In this document: piece after piece, positions 35,031 to 45,024 of the stretch
Layout: each line of letters opens with the position of its first letter
Numbering within the stretch: the first letter of the stretch is position 1
Assembly (NCBI GenBank): GCA_037974665.1
Contig: CM075770.1
Coordinates: 19,669,501 to 19,733,500 of the forward strand
DNA length: 64,000 nucleotides
Direction of reading: 5' to 3'
Origin: Ehretia macrophylla
Taxonomy: Eukaryota > Streptophyta > Magnoliopsida > Boraginales > Ehretiaceae
The notes under the pieces: model-generated
What the model was told of the DNA's origin: nothing
What the model saw: only the letters and a program-made list of their open reading frames with translations
Database searches by the model: none
Position numbers and translations under genes: made by a program

Positions 35031-35382
35031 GAGAAAACCCCGACCTCAACAAACAGCTGTTCTGATGAGACATAAAGCCCTAATGGGACATAAAACTGTA
35101 CTGCATTAAATGCTGTCAGGTCCGAATCTAGTATAAATAGAGATTCACCCCTTCATTTCTGAGATAACTCGTCATTAAATGCTCTTAGCTACTTCTCCAG
35201 CTCGGACATACTAATCATTCGCACACCTGAGAAAAAAATCTGGGTCATCACCCCGCCTTTTCCTTCCTTTTCCTTGTGCAGGTCAAATAGCCGACCCGAA
35301 AATCTAAGTCAAGAAGCCGACTCAGATTTCTTGCTTGGCAGAAGTAGCTCCCGACCTTAACGTTGAGATTCCGACCTCAACG
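35031..35382 (+). repeat. 3' LTR remnant of Tat element 2
   Basis: It matches the right three quarters of the family LTR, with the TATA box region near 35132 and the conserved 'ggacatactaatcattcgca' block near 35205. It ends at the atgat duplication. Confidence 0.88.
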
Positions 35383-35543
35383 ATGATGAAATGAGTTTAA
35401 AGGTGATTGGAAAGAGAAAAATATGAATCAAAAGAGAGAGAATAAAATAGAGATCTAATTGGCATGCCAAGTGAGATGCTATATCAGAGGTGATATTTGG
35501 GTGATACTTAAAGGAGTGATATATAGCATTACTCTTAGCGGTC

Positions 35544-36188
35544 ATAGTTAGTACCACAAAAGTAGTTTTCCTATCTTTCTGAAATTGCTTCAAGAACCAG
35601 AAGATGGAAACTAGTGAAAAGACACTGTTGTTATCCATCCGTTATAATTATTATTGATTGAACCATGCCATTGTCAAGATCATTCCTACTAAGATTATGC
35701 GAAAAACACATTTGAACAGTGAATCAACTATATTTGCCAGATATATTTGCATCTCAGAAAGTCACTGATTTGTCGCACAATAATCACCAAGTGATTATTA
35801 TACAAGATGGCTGATCACTATAAAGCATTATTATCACTAACGTACCCTAAAACAGTTTGATATTGGAAATATGATGGTGTACTTTAGAATGTCACTTTCT
35901 GTATATGTTATCAAGAATATATATATATGGATCGTATCTTACCCGTAAAGTGAATAAGGTATCATGTTTCAAGATATTTTGTTGATGGTCCACACCTTAA
36001 AATGGCCGGCCCTCATCCGGATGATTCATGTTTATCTGAAAACCCATTTAGCACAAATTGCAGTACCATGCAAAACTGTTATTATATATACATGTTATTT
36101 ACCATGCGCTAGAGCTGAAGCACTCAAAACATCAGGTTTGCAAATTACAATATCAAAGCTAGCTAGCTAGTTAGGATCAAATCAAAAA
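35544..36188. other. Spacer upstream of the 131-residue ORF
   Basis: AT-rich, no gene recognised. It probably contains the promoter and leader of the ORF at 36189. Confidence 0.4.
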
Positions 36189-36584
36189 ATGGAGTCGAAG
36201 AGCAATAGCAGAGGTTTTATCAAAGGCAAGTTAGTGATATCTTTCTCTCGAGCAGCCAAACCACCATCTAAGGGGCAACATACTAGTAACGTGCAGCCAA
36301 TTCCTCCTCCTATGACTCAACCAAAGAGCTCAAACGACTCAGCTGTAGATTTCATCATCAAGCAGGACCAAGTAATCCCTCTATCTAAACAGAGTAGTGT
36401 TTCGTTTTTTATACCAGATAGTAGCCATGAGAGTAGTTATCAGACGTTTGAAGATGTCTATGGTGTTGCTGGAGATGAAAGTGTTGATCTGAAAGCTGCA
36501 AGCTATATTTCAACCGTGCAGGAGAGGTTTAGGCTTGAACGAACCAACTCAGAATACAAGAAGTTTCAAGACTTGCAGCTCTAA
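36189..36584 (+). CDS. Uncharacterised plant protein, 131 residues
   Basis: A single open frame from an ATG in good context (aaaaaATGGAG) to TAA. The protein is hydrophilic. Its N-terminus is basic and Ser-rich (MESKSNSRGFIKGKLVISFS), the middle is Pro/Ser/Gln-rich (SNVQPIPPPMTQPKSSND), and the C-terminus is a charged helix-like block with VDLKAASYISTVQERFRLER then TNSEYKKFQD. That C-terminal block is the kind of conserved motif seen at the end of several small plant-specific protein families, but I cannot assign one. No signal peptide or membrane span is seen. It has no near neighbour within 3 kb other than transposon remains. It could be a real one-exon gene or the last exon of a longer one. 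Confidence 0.55.
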   Translation: MESKSNSRGFIKGKLVISFSRAAKPPSKGQHTSNVQPIPPPMTQPKSSNDSAVDFIIKQDQVIPLSKQSSVSFFIPDSSHESSYQTFEDVYGVAGDESVDLKAASYISTVQERFRLERTNSEYKKFQDLQL

Positions 36585-37194
36585 CAAATGTTCTGCAATA
36601 ATATTAATATAAACTTAATTTATTAGTTATGATACATATATAAAACATAATGATCATCTAGAAAGCTATGTTCATTCACTAGGTGAATGCCGTATGTAAA
36701 ATATAGTATCTGAGGTCATATATATATATATATATCTCTTAGCCCAAGATGCATGCTGCAACTGATGCGTGGTTGAAGTTGTTATGCTATATATAACTTA
36801 GAAGTTCACACCCTTCATTTTAATTATCTGCATTCTGCATGTTATATGCGGATCGTAACGTCCATCAACAGATAATGAATAAAATCCATTACAGTTACTC
36901 GCTTTTGGGACAGTTATAATCCAAATGCAAATCATGACACCATTGCTCTTGAGATAGGAATGGCGTAACGTCTCCTTTGATAATAATTATAAGATAGTGG
37001 AATAAATGGGCGTAACGTCTTTTTATCCTTTAATTAGTACCGAATTGATACCCTTTGAAAATAGATGTAGGAGAACTTGTTTCAAGTCAAGAAATGATTT
37101 AAGTCCCAAAATGGTTGATTATATTGGAAGACAGAATATAGCGCTGTATTCAAAAGGAATATTCCTTCAGGCAAAAAGAACCTTAATAAAGTAG
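36585..37194. other. 3' flank and spacer
   Basis: A short (TA)n run lies near 36719-36735. Otherwise AT-rich with no recognised gene. Confidence 0.4.
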
Positions 37195-37718
37195 TTTTTT
37201 TTTTTTTTGGGTCAACAGAAGATTTAAATTCAATACTTCATCTTATCAAACTCAAACCAATCACCATGCAAATTACAATACTAGCACCCAATTGACTCAA
37301 TTCAACTTTACATGCTTTAAGCTAAAGGGGGTGTACAAGTGTTTTTAAGGAAAAGCTTTACTACATGATGTTCTCAATCTAAAAGAAAGCACCTATTCCC
37401 ACTTATTTATTATATAAATATATTCACATGGATGGTTAAATCTATGGATAATCCAATAAAATTCATTGGAAGAAGATTGGGCTTAACGGCCTTGGACTGG
37501 TCCTTTAAGTTTTACTATGATCTTATATCACTTTGCTCTGCAGACAGTGACTAGAGTAAGAAAGCCCACACACTGTGCGGTAACACCATGGACCTTGGGT
37601 ATAGTCGTGATTGGGCACACATAGTAACTTAGAAGAAAATGAATAATGTTGACATAGAGATGCAAGCCCGTACCTCTCGCATGCAAAGCGATCGCTCTAC
37701 CGTTTGAACTACATCCCC
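37195..37718 (-). mobile_element. Possible retroposon body between a tRNA-like head and an A-tail
   Basis: On the minus strand a tRNA-Ala-like head starts at 37718, and an A-run (plus-strand T-run) ends the segment near 37195-37208. The arrangement is that of a tRNA-derived SINE, but the body is long for a SINE (about 520 bp) and no target duplication was found. Chance association is possible. Confidence 0.3.
37656..37718 (-). pseudogene. tRNA-Ala(UGC)-like relic
   Basis: On the minus strand the sequence starts GGGGATGTAGTTCAAACGG, has TAGAGC, then an anticodon arm with the loop TTTGCAT (anticodon TGC), and ends GCATCTCT. The T arm is missing, so it spans only about 63 nt against about 72 for an intact tRNA. 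It is either a degenerate tRNA gene or the head of a retroposon. Confidence 0.65.
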
Positions 37719-37739
37719 TAGATATTTACATTACACATA

Positions 37740-38775
37740 GGGTTAAATTTACTTTGTACCCCTCTCCTTAATATCTAGTGACACTTATTAACCTTCACCT
37801 TTAAGAATTCCATATAGTAACCCTTGACTTCAGTCAACGTTAAAAGAATTCTAACTCTGTTAAAATAAAAATATATAATTACTAAATTACCCATGCAATT
37901 ATAACCTAAATACAATTTTACCTTTCCCAAAAAATTCATAAATCCCGTTATCTTTCTCCCTATCTCCCCCCACGGCAGAACCCTATCCTCCACCCCACCT
38001 CCGTCCACGGCTGAACCCCACCCCCGCCTCACTCACCACCTCCCCACCCACATCTGAACCCCGATTCCCCAAACCCAACAACCCCTACGAAAATCGAATA
38101 GCAAAATTCACAGCTACAATTGCAAAATTCAGATTTGACAATCTCACTAGATTTTCGCATATTTCATCATTTTTCGCAAGTTGTAATCAAATTAATACAA
38201 AATAAAAAAAAATGAAAACAACAAAGTAAACATCTTAAAGCCTTAGCAAAAAATTTAAACATCACAAAGCCAAATTGCTAACAAAATGCATTATTTCCAC
38301 ACGTTGTCTCCTCTCTTTTCCGCTGCTGACGTCGTCTCCACTATTGCTCTTGAAGATGTTGGGCCCTAATAAAAGCTGTAAAAGGACATTACAACAGAAG
38401 ATGTACTTTCCAATTTCTAGATTGGTACTTTATTTTTTTTAATTAAATTTACTTATTGACATTATGTATGTATACATGAATGCGTGTGTGTATGTAAAAA
38501 TGAATATGAATGTGTGTGTGTTTTTTTTTTTTGATCGGAGAATGTGTGTTTCATGTGTGTTTCGTGTGTGTCTGTCCGTTTCACGTGTGTTTGTATGTTT
38601 TGGTGTAAGGATATGGGTGGGTTTAGATGGTAGGGGCAAAGCTGTCTAAAAAATTATTATTTTGTTAAGTTTTTAACGGGAGTGAATGAGAGAGATACTA
38701 TGTGGAGTTTTTAAAAATAAAATGTAATAAGTGTCAGTAAGTGTTAAGGAGAGGGGTACAAAGTGGATTTAACCC
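37740..38775. mobile_element. MULE-like non-autonomous element, 1.04 kb
   Basis: The ends gggttaaatttactttgtac and gtacaaagtggatttaaccc are inverted repeats, and similarity continues inward for 100 or more bases (cccctctccttaa near both ends, then 'gacacttatta'). The flanks are a perfect 9-bp duplication ttacacata (37731-37739 and 38776-38784). This is the signature of Mutator-superfamily elements. The interior is AT- and TG-rich and has no transposase, so it depended on an autonomous relative. Confidence 0.88.
38461..38600. repeat. TG-rich low-complexity stretch
   Basis: Interspersed tgtgtg and a T-run, within the 1.04-kb MULE-like element. Confidence 0.6.
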
Positions 38776-38815
38776 TTACACATATCTAGAGGAATTTGCC
38801 ACGACAATCTAGGAT

Positions 38816-39210
38816 GGGAAAATTTCACATTTAGTACCTATTGTTTACAAAATGTCTCAATTTCGTCCCTATTGTTTAGCAAAAAGTTTCAATTTCGTCC
38901 TTATTATTTTTAAAAAATTTTAATTTCGTCCTTATTGTTTTCTTAAAGTTTTAAATTTGTCTCTATTATTCAAGGACTAAATTGAATTTTTTTTAAAAAT
39001 AATATGAATGAATTTGAAACTTTTTGAAAATAATAAGGAAGAAATTAATTTTTTTTTTAAAATAATAATGACGAAAATAATAAATTTTAAACAATAAAGA
39101 CGAAATTAAAAATTTTAACAAAATAATAAGAATTAAATTAAAATATTTTAAATAATAAAAGCTAAATTAAATTTTTTTATAAATAATAAAGAGTAGATGT
39201 AAGATTTTCC
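38816..39210. mobile_element. Fold-back element, first copy
   Basis: It starts gggaaaatttcacatttag and ends with the near-inverse, with a whole-length hairpin built of 'tcaatttcgtccttattatt' type steps and their complements. It is the same family as the element at 41705-42150. Its flanks (atctaggat, atccatcca) do not form a convincing duplication. Confidence 0.65.
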
Positions 39211-39220
39211 CATCCATCCA

Positions 39221-39532
39221 GAACAGTTCAAGCGATCAAGTTTCGGATCACAGCAAACTTTTTTATTTTTATCTCTGCGGACAGAAATTTCATGCATGCG
39301 TAAATTATATATATATAGTATATATATCAGCAGCAATTTCCAGAACTTGCTGCTGCAAAAGGCCAACGCTTAAGCTTATCCATTCGTCCTCGGTTTCATA
39401 AACCCAATCAAATCCCTGAAATATTTTACTCACTGCGTGATACACTTTACAAGCCCAATCTCTAATCAATCTACTATTTTGCTCATTGCAAAGCTCTTCG
39501 GACAACATTCTCAACCAAAAAAACATTCCAAC
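39221..39532. other. Upstream region of the two-span membrane protein gene
   Basis: AT-rich, with a (TA) run at 39308-39330. It probably holds the promoter and leader. No other gene seen. Confidence 0.4.
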
Positions 39533-39921
39533 ATGAGAGAACAACAAGATCAGCACACGAGGGTTCTGTACGAGCTGTGTTCCATGATCATTCACATCCT
39601 CCGAACACCTCCTCTGCCCATAACTTTCCCCAGCTTGGTCGGCGTGGGTCCCTCATCCTCATCGTCTTCTTCTTCTACCACCCCACCACAATCACAAGTC
39701 TCTCCGGCGGCTTTCGCAGCGCTGTTTCTTGGGGTATCAATCTCCATGATGCTGTTCGGATCGGTGACTTTCGTGATTGGTTTCTTACTAATGCCCTTGA
39801 TCATTGCATTGGTTTTCTTATTTTTCTTCGCTGGGATGGTCTCCAATTTGTCTGATTTTGGACGCTCCATTCTCTGGGGTCCTCCCTCTGCTCCTGGTAA
39901 ATTTCTCATCTCCTTCTCTTT

Positions 39922-39991
<70 letters not shown>

Positions 39992-40572
39992 CTATTTTTC
40001 AAACTCTATATGTTATTACCCAGCATATTGATCCTATGCTTTTCAATTTTCATGGTTATTTTTGTATCGAAATCAATCAAATTAAACTAAGCATTATTAC
40101 TACGGGAGATCCGTTATAGATCCGATGGTGCCACCCGTTTCTAAGTCTATATACATATTAATTCCATGCATGTGAAATCTAGTCTAGACGTGTTTTAAAA
40201 TGATTTCTAATATGGGAAGATAATTAATTCTTGATAGTTAGGATTGACTAAAAAGATAACGTGGTATAGTATTTAACTAGTTCTCAACTATCAACCTGCT
40301 GAAAGTAGTTCTATAGCTAGGTCTTAACAAAGCTGCGATTAATCTCTGTTTCATGATTGCAATCTAGTACATGAAAATGCCTACTTAGATGTTCTTGTTA
40401 CATTACTCTTATCTCGTGGAAATTGCTTGGGAACGATTATTGCTCCCAAAAATACACTTGATCGTTTTGTAGCCTTTTCCCTATCTCATTCTCTGCTCTT
40501 AACGAAGAAAATCTTAATTGTAAGGTTGTGTGCATTGCAGGATGGGACTATTCAGCTGATAATTTTAGCTGA
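39533..40572 (+). CDS. Two-span membrane protein, 131 residues, two exons
   Basis: Exon 1 is 39533-39896 and exon 2 is 40541-40572, with a GT..AG intron and the phase kept at a Gly codon. The protein starts MREQQDQHTRVLYELCSMII and has a Ser-rich linker (41-50), two long hydrophobic segments (about 58-80 and 82-103; SISMMLFGSVTFVIGFLLMP, LIIALVFLFFFAGMVSNLS) separated by a Pro, then GRSILWGPPSAPGWDYSADN and FS. Similar plant proteins share the 'RVxxELxxxIxxIxRxPP' N-terminus and the double span as far as I recall; function unknown. The ATG at 39533 is chosen because upstream in-frame sequence is not protein-like. The intron holds a long (TA)n run. Confidence 0.8.
39921..39989. repeat. (TA)n microsatellite in an intron
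   Basis: An almost pure TA run of about 65 bp in the intron of the two-span membrane protein gene. It is likely to be polymorphic. Confidence 0.95.
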
Positions 40573-41126
40573 AGGATAAATATGTTTTGGGGAGACAGCT
40601 GAAGTACCAGGTCAGATGATGAGATCTACCTGGAAATTAATTATCTCTTTTAAGTAATTCCAAAATGAGCTTGGCCACTGCTTAGATAGTTAGCTGAGCC
40701 TTTTCTTGTTTTCTTTGGAATAGGTTTCTTATATCATATTCACCAGCTTCTTGGTGAGATTATCGGCTTTCCTGTTTGAAATTTGGCCTATTTATTGTAT
40801 TAAACAGAAGATAGGGGAAAAATCATTAGGAAATTTGTGTTATAATGTTAAGAGTGCACGATTTCCTCTTTGAAATATGATAACAAATAGATTTTTATTC
40901 TTGTGATAGTCGATTTTGAGGAACTATTGTGATGTTGAGGTAGTTGTTATAATAATGGTGTGGCATTCACATATATATGGGCGGAAACGGGCCTAATAGT
41001 GGTCCATATCAAAGAGCTGAAAATTTTCCCAGCTTTCTTTTGGAAGGCCGAGACATCTAGAGCCCAACATATCTTGGGCGCAAGACCTTCCTGTCTCAAA
41101 GACTACTCCCTTACAACTTATTACTC
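40573..41126. other. 3' flank and spacer
   Basis: 3' UTR of the preceding gene, then AT-rich sequence. The ORF at 40960-41223 has no recognisable domain and overlaps the start of a repeat. Confidence 0.4.
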
Positions 41127-41608
41127 TATCCTCAATAGAGACTTTAAATTGAAGGACTCTAAAATTAAATTTAGAGCTATGTTATTTTTTAGAGCCTTAT
41201 TTAGAGATCTATGTATTTTTTAGTCTTTAAAAAAAAATCATCTTCAGTAAAGGGCTCTAAATTTAAGGATCTATAGTAGGACTCGTCGTCTTTTCCATTT
41301 TTTTTTGAAGTTGCCAACTTTTTTTTTTTGTGTTAAAGTTGTCAATCAGATATCAAATTTGATTTGTTGAAGAGAACTATGTCGGCTCTAAATTTTTTTA
41401 TCTTTTTCTTGGGGCTCCATTTTCTTCAACAAATTTGTTGAAGAAAATAGAGCCTAGTCTCTATTTTTGTTGAAATTTGTTAACTTTGAAATAAAAGATT
41501 GGATTTGGAGCTTTATATTGTCCATTGATATTGATTTTTTTCATTAAGAGTCTTTATATTTGCTAAAAAGTAGTCATCATTGCATTATCAAACCCCTATT
41601 GAGGATAT
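41127..41608. mobile_element. Probable small inverted-repeat transposon
   Basis: The ends tatcctcaatag (41127-41138) and ctattgaggata (41597-41608) are perfect 12-bp inverted repeats. The interior is rich in 'gagctctaaatttag' type sequence common in plant MITEs. The TA at both ends may be the target duplication, but the superfamily is not clear. Confidence 0.45.
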
Positions 41609-41704
41609 CCTTAGACCCAACATATTTCTCTCTTTGAATAATGAGATCAAAAATTGGAAAAGATGCAACATGTGCAATATTGTGACATTCTGTCATACTT
41701 TAAT

Positions 41705-42150
41705 GAGTAAATTTCATATTTAGTCTCTATTATTTACAAAAAAAATCAATGTGGTCCTTATTGTTTGAAATATTTTAATTTAGTCCTTATTATTTTATCA
41801 AAAGTTTCAATTTCGTCTCTATTGTTTAAAATTTCTCAATTTTGTCTTTATTGAATTTCTCAAAAAGTGTTAATTTTGTTCCTATTATTTTTAAAAAGTG
41901 TCAAATTCCTTTCTATTATTCAAATAATAAAATGAAATTTTCTGAAGACGAATTTGAAACTTTTTAAAAATAATAGGGACGAAACTAAATTTTTTGACAA
42001 ATAATAAAGACGAAATTGAAAAATTTTAAACAATATGGATGAAATTGAAACTGTTGGAAAAATAATAGGGATTTAATTGAGATATTTTAAACAATAGGGA
42101 CCAAACTGAAATTTTTTGTAAACAATAGAGACTAAATGTGAGACTTTCCC
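41705..42150. mobile_element. Fold-back MULE-like element, second copy
   Basis: It starts gagtaaatttcatatttag and ends ctaaatgtgagactttccc, with inverted repeats running nearly to the centre. The flanks are a perfect 9-bp duplication tactttaat (41696-41704 and 42151-42159). It is the same family as 38816-39210. It carries no coding capacity. Confidence 0.85.
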
Positions 42151-42159
42151 TACTTTAAT

Positions 42160-43158
42160 TGCGCAAGAGATTTGCATTGAATTTATAATAACTTTTTATC
42201 AATGCGAGTATAAATATTTTGAATCAATTAATTAAGATCAAGAGAGGTTCACAAATTAGTAGTTATATTAGAATCGTTGCATGCAAGAAATGAAATAAAT
42301 GTCAGAGAGTTTTATTCACTCGTTTTGACAAATTTTTTTTTTTCTGTTTCTGGTATTGCAAAACTTACAGTTAGACTTTTACATTCTGTATATATATTGT
42401 TTGCAGTTTTGAAGCTCAATTAAGCTCATGAAGCTTCTTTTGATGATGCACATCCTTAAGACCCCCCACCCATATGGTGTAAATTTCAAGATTGTGAACC
42501 ACCATGATGATATTCACTTTGTCTTTGAAGACAAATTAAGGGGCAAACTAGAACCCCCCAAAGGCTACATCCTTAGGAGCCCTTTACACACTGTTACGTG
42601 AAATTTCTGACGTATCAAGCTTCATGATCGTCTAAAGGTACTTAAAGATCATGCATTAGCTTTTCTCTGAAGCGATAACTAAAATGCGTAAGCGTTCCAA
42701 AGCCGACAGGCTCTAATCCCAAGCAACTTTACACATGCACCACCAGCTTTTCCCAAGCCCCCTTATATAATGCCTTCAAAGACTTCCACTTTGATAAATC
42801 TCTAATTAAAGCAATGGAAAAAAAAGCCATCGATTATTCAATTATTGGAAGCTAATGAACCAATTAAAAGTTCCCTCCATTAAATCCTTAAAGCAAATTC
42901 CACTACTATACCATACCTTTCCTCTCTTGATAACCTTCCGTCTTTTTCCTCTCCAAGTTTAGTATTTGTTCTACGTACTCCTCCTTCCTCACTAAGATAT
43001 CAGTACAGTAGTATAGATTCCCCTACATATTTGCTACCTAGCTACAACCATTAGCAAAAACACACACACACACACACAGAGGGAAAGAGAGAGAGAGAGA
43101 GAGAGAGATTCAATATATATCTATCTTTGAGGTTAATTTAAAACGTTGTAAATTAAAA
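42160..43158. other. Upstream region of DUF3339 gene 1
   Basis: AT-rich spacer with no recognised gene. The right end holds a (CA)n run (43061-43078) and a (GA)n run (43086-43108) close to the ATG, probably in the 5' leader. Confidence 0.5.
43061..43108. repeat. (CA)n(GA)n microsatellite in the leader of DUF3339 gene 1
   Basis: A CA run then a GA run lie 50-100 bases before the ATG at 43159. GA runs in 5' leaders are common in plants and bind GAGA-binding (BPC) factors; a role here is inference. Confidence 0.85.
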
Positions 43159-43371
43159 ATGGTTGTGGATTGGGGACCAGTGATCGTTGCAGTGGTGATG
43201 TTTATCCTTCTGTCTCCGGGGTTGCTGTTCCAGCTGCCGGCCAGGACGAGGGTGATAGAATTTGGCAACATGTACACTAGTGGGATTTCCATCCTAGTTC
43301 ATGCCGTCATATACTTCTGTATATACACCATCTTGATCGTTGCCATTGGTATTCACTTACATTCTGGTTGA
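43159..43371 (+). CDS. DUF3339 family protein, gene 1 (70 residues)
   Basis: It starts MVVDWGPVIVAVVMFILLSP and continues GLLFQLPARTRVIEFGNMYT, then SGISILVHAVIYFCIYTILI and ends HLHSG. This is a full-length member of the plant DUF3339 family (PF11820), which is 68-70 residues with two membrane spans (about 6-22 and 45-65) around a PGxLxQxP loop. The function of the family is not known to me. It is one of four members in 19.4 kb. Single exon, no damage. Confidence 0.93.
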   Translation: MVVDWGPVIVAVVMFILLSPGLLFQLPARTRVIEFGNMYTSGISILVHAVIYFCIYTILIVAIGIHLHSG

Positions 43372-44321
43372 TTTTACCACTGTACAGCCACCTCCAACAA
43401 TACGGAATTCAAAGTTGCTGATCAAAACTAAACTAGCTAGTTCTTCTTATTGTCTTTTTTGTCAAGTTTTCATGGCTTCTCTTCCATCATTTTTCCTTCT
43501 GTTGTTTCTTTTTCGTTTTTCTTCACTTGTCTCGTCTAAAATACTGTATGCTAGATTTTCATGGTTACAATTTACAAATTGCGTGCAATAAACAACTTTT
43601 CCAACTGTCCATTACTATATATAAATGCCTTCAGAAGTGCATCAATTCTATCATACGAGAATATAATTAACTAGTTTACTGAATGGTGCGCACTCGAGCT
43701 TCAAATGACCTCTTGAGTTCTAAATTAGACGTCTGATTTATCTCCTTTGTTATTAATGCTTAATTAATATCTTAACATTTCCTTAAAACAGAATACTTCA
43801 TCTATCCATATTCCCAGAAGTTCTTGAAGGCTTATCTTGTAGACAGGTCTGAGGCTCGTTTTCCTTGGAATTAAATAGTTCCGAAGCAGGCTAACGAATT
43901 TTTAGTTTTTATCTAAAACTAGATCAAACCAATAAGTTAAATTACCGATTGGCTCAAGTGTCCAAGGGTTTGGTCTTTTTTTTCTTGGTCAAGCAGTTTA
44001 ATGGGTGATTGCCTCTGCGATTTTTTGGGACACAACAGGGAAGTGTTAAAACTCGGCAGCTCACATACTTCAATCCTATGTGATTAATCCATCAAACTGT
44101 ACCTTTATGTGGAAAAATTCCTTTATTCGACCATGCAGCTATGAGATAAAAGTGAGTCTCACCGATTATGTGGGGTTCACACGCGTATTAGGGCTGCATG
44201 GTTGAATAGAAGCTTGTCCCATGAGTTCTTCGTGCAACAACCAGGTCTGAGTCTCAGTATTGTCTTCACGCAAGTCTACAATGTAAAAAGAATCACTACC
44301 TGATTTCAAATGGAATCATAC
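43372..44321. other. 3' flank and spacer
   Basis: 3' UTR of DUF3339 gene 1, then spacer without a recognised gene, up to the pol-less LTR element. Confidence 0.4.
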
Positions 44322-44609
44322 TGTTATGAACTCGATAGTCTGCTCTACTAATGATAAGGGCCCAACTCAAACTATGGAGCCCAATATAGTTGTTGATCAA
44401 CCAAACCTAACTATTACATGTCTTGTTAGTTAGAGTTTATTAGACATTTAGCATGTGAGGTGTGAATCATTATATATCTTAGTAGTTGTATCAGAGGAAG
44501 CAAGCAAGACACTATCTTTATTTCTATTTTGTTCTTCTTTCTTCAATTCTCTGTAATTTTCATTTCTTTTATGTCTTTCTATTATTCCTCAAAATTTTAG
44601 TTCGTTACA
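44322..44609 (+). repeat. 5' LTR of the pol-less element
   Basis: TG..CA ends and a catac flank on the left. It aligns along its whole length with 56647-56943. Confidence 0.92.
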
Positions 44610-44629
44610 TTAGTGCTCTCGTTGACTCC

Positions 44630-44800
44630 ATGGCCGAGGGTACCAGACTCAACGCCATGGATGACGCGGTAACGAAGCTTCTGCAAACTACAACACAAAA
44701 TACTCGAAAGCCGGATGACTTTCAACAGACACTTGGCGCCCTCACTTCTAAGCTCACAACGATTGATGGCAAACTCGATAGTGAGCTCTCCAATCACCAT
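44630..44800 (+). pseudogene. gag-like start of the pol-less element
   Basis: A frame opens 20 bases after the LTR with MAEGTRLNAMDDAVTKLLQT, in the style of Ty3/gypsy gag starts (MAEGTR...), with a coiled-coil-like QQTLGALTSKLTTIDGKLDS. It passes into host-derived sequence near 44800. Confidence 0.65.
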
Positions 44801-45019
44801 TATCACACGATTGTTTCGTCGTCGGTTGATAGCTGTAATGGGTTGGTGTGCCTTAGTGATGATGAATTTACTTATAGCAGACATTGTACTGTCTTATGGA
44901 ACCCCTGTATCAAAAGATGGGTTTGCCTTTCGAGTCCCATACTTACTTTTGTGACGCATGGCCGATCCAAGCATGCTTTTGGGTTCGGGTTTGATCCTGT
45001 TAAGAATGATTACAAGGTG
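44800..45019 (+). pseudogene. Captured F-box-associated-domain fragment
   Basis: The frame reads VDSCNGLVCLSDDEFTYSRH, CTVLWNPCIKRWVCLSSP, then AFGFGFDPVKNDYKVV. These are the hallmark motifs of the F-box-associated interaction domain of plant F-box/kelch proteins (SCNGLVC, LWNPSIRKW, FGFDxxxNDYKVV). The F-box itself and the C-terminal part are absent. It lies inside the LTR element and is a captured gene fragment. Confidence 0.88.
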
Positions 45020-45024
45020 GTTAC

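Larger units (their letters stand above)
25709..35382 (+). mobile_element. Tat element 2 (Ty3/gypsy LTR retrotransposon)
   Basis: A 9.7-kb copy of the same family as element 1, flanked by a perfect atgat duplication (25704-25708 and 35383-35387). It has a full 5' LTR, gag, pol with two RNase H-like domains and integrase, minisatellite, antisense module with an internal 552-bp tandem duplication, and a 3' LTR remnant. Its pol frames are the longest of the three copies. It carries roughly eight or more breaks and is a fossil. Age is similar to element 1. Confidence 0.93.
24841..35534. mobile_element. MULE-like element split by Tat element 2
   Basis: Its left end gagtaatgctatatatca (24841) is the inverse of the right end tgatatatagcattactc (to 35534). 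Similarity extends inward for at least 140 bases, about three quarters identical by eye. The flanks ttagcgatc (24832-24840) and ttagcggtc (35535-35543) form a 9-bp target duplication with one mismatch, which points to the Mutator superfamily. Without Tat element 2 its length is about 1.0 kb, too small for a transposase. The interior (25040-25640) shows no recognisable gene. The Tat insertion lies in the right terminal repeat. Confidence 0.75.

Noticed and set aside
37656-37718. Functional tRNA gene
   Set aside because: The T arm is absent, so it cannot fold into a normal tRNA.
38816-39210. 9-bp duplication for the first fold-back element
   Set aside because: atctaggat and atccatcca agree at too few positions to count.
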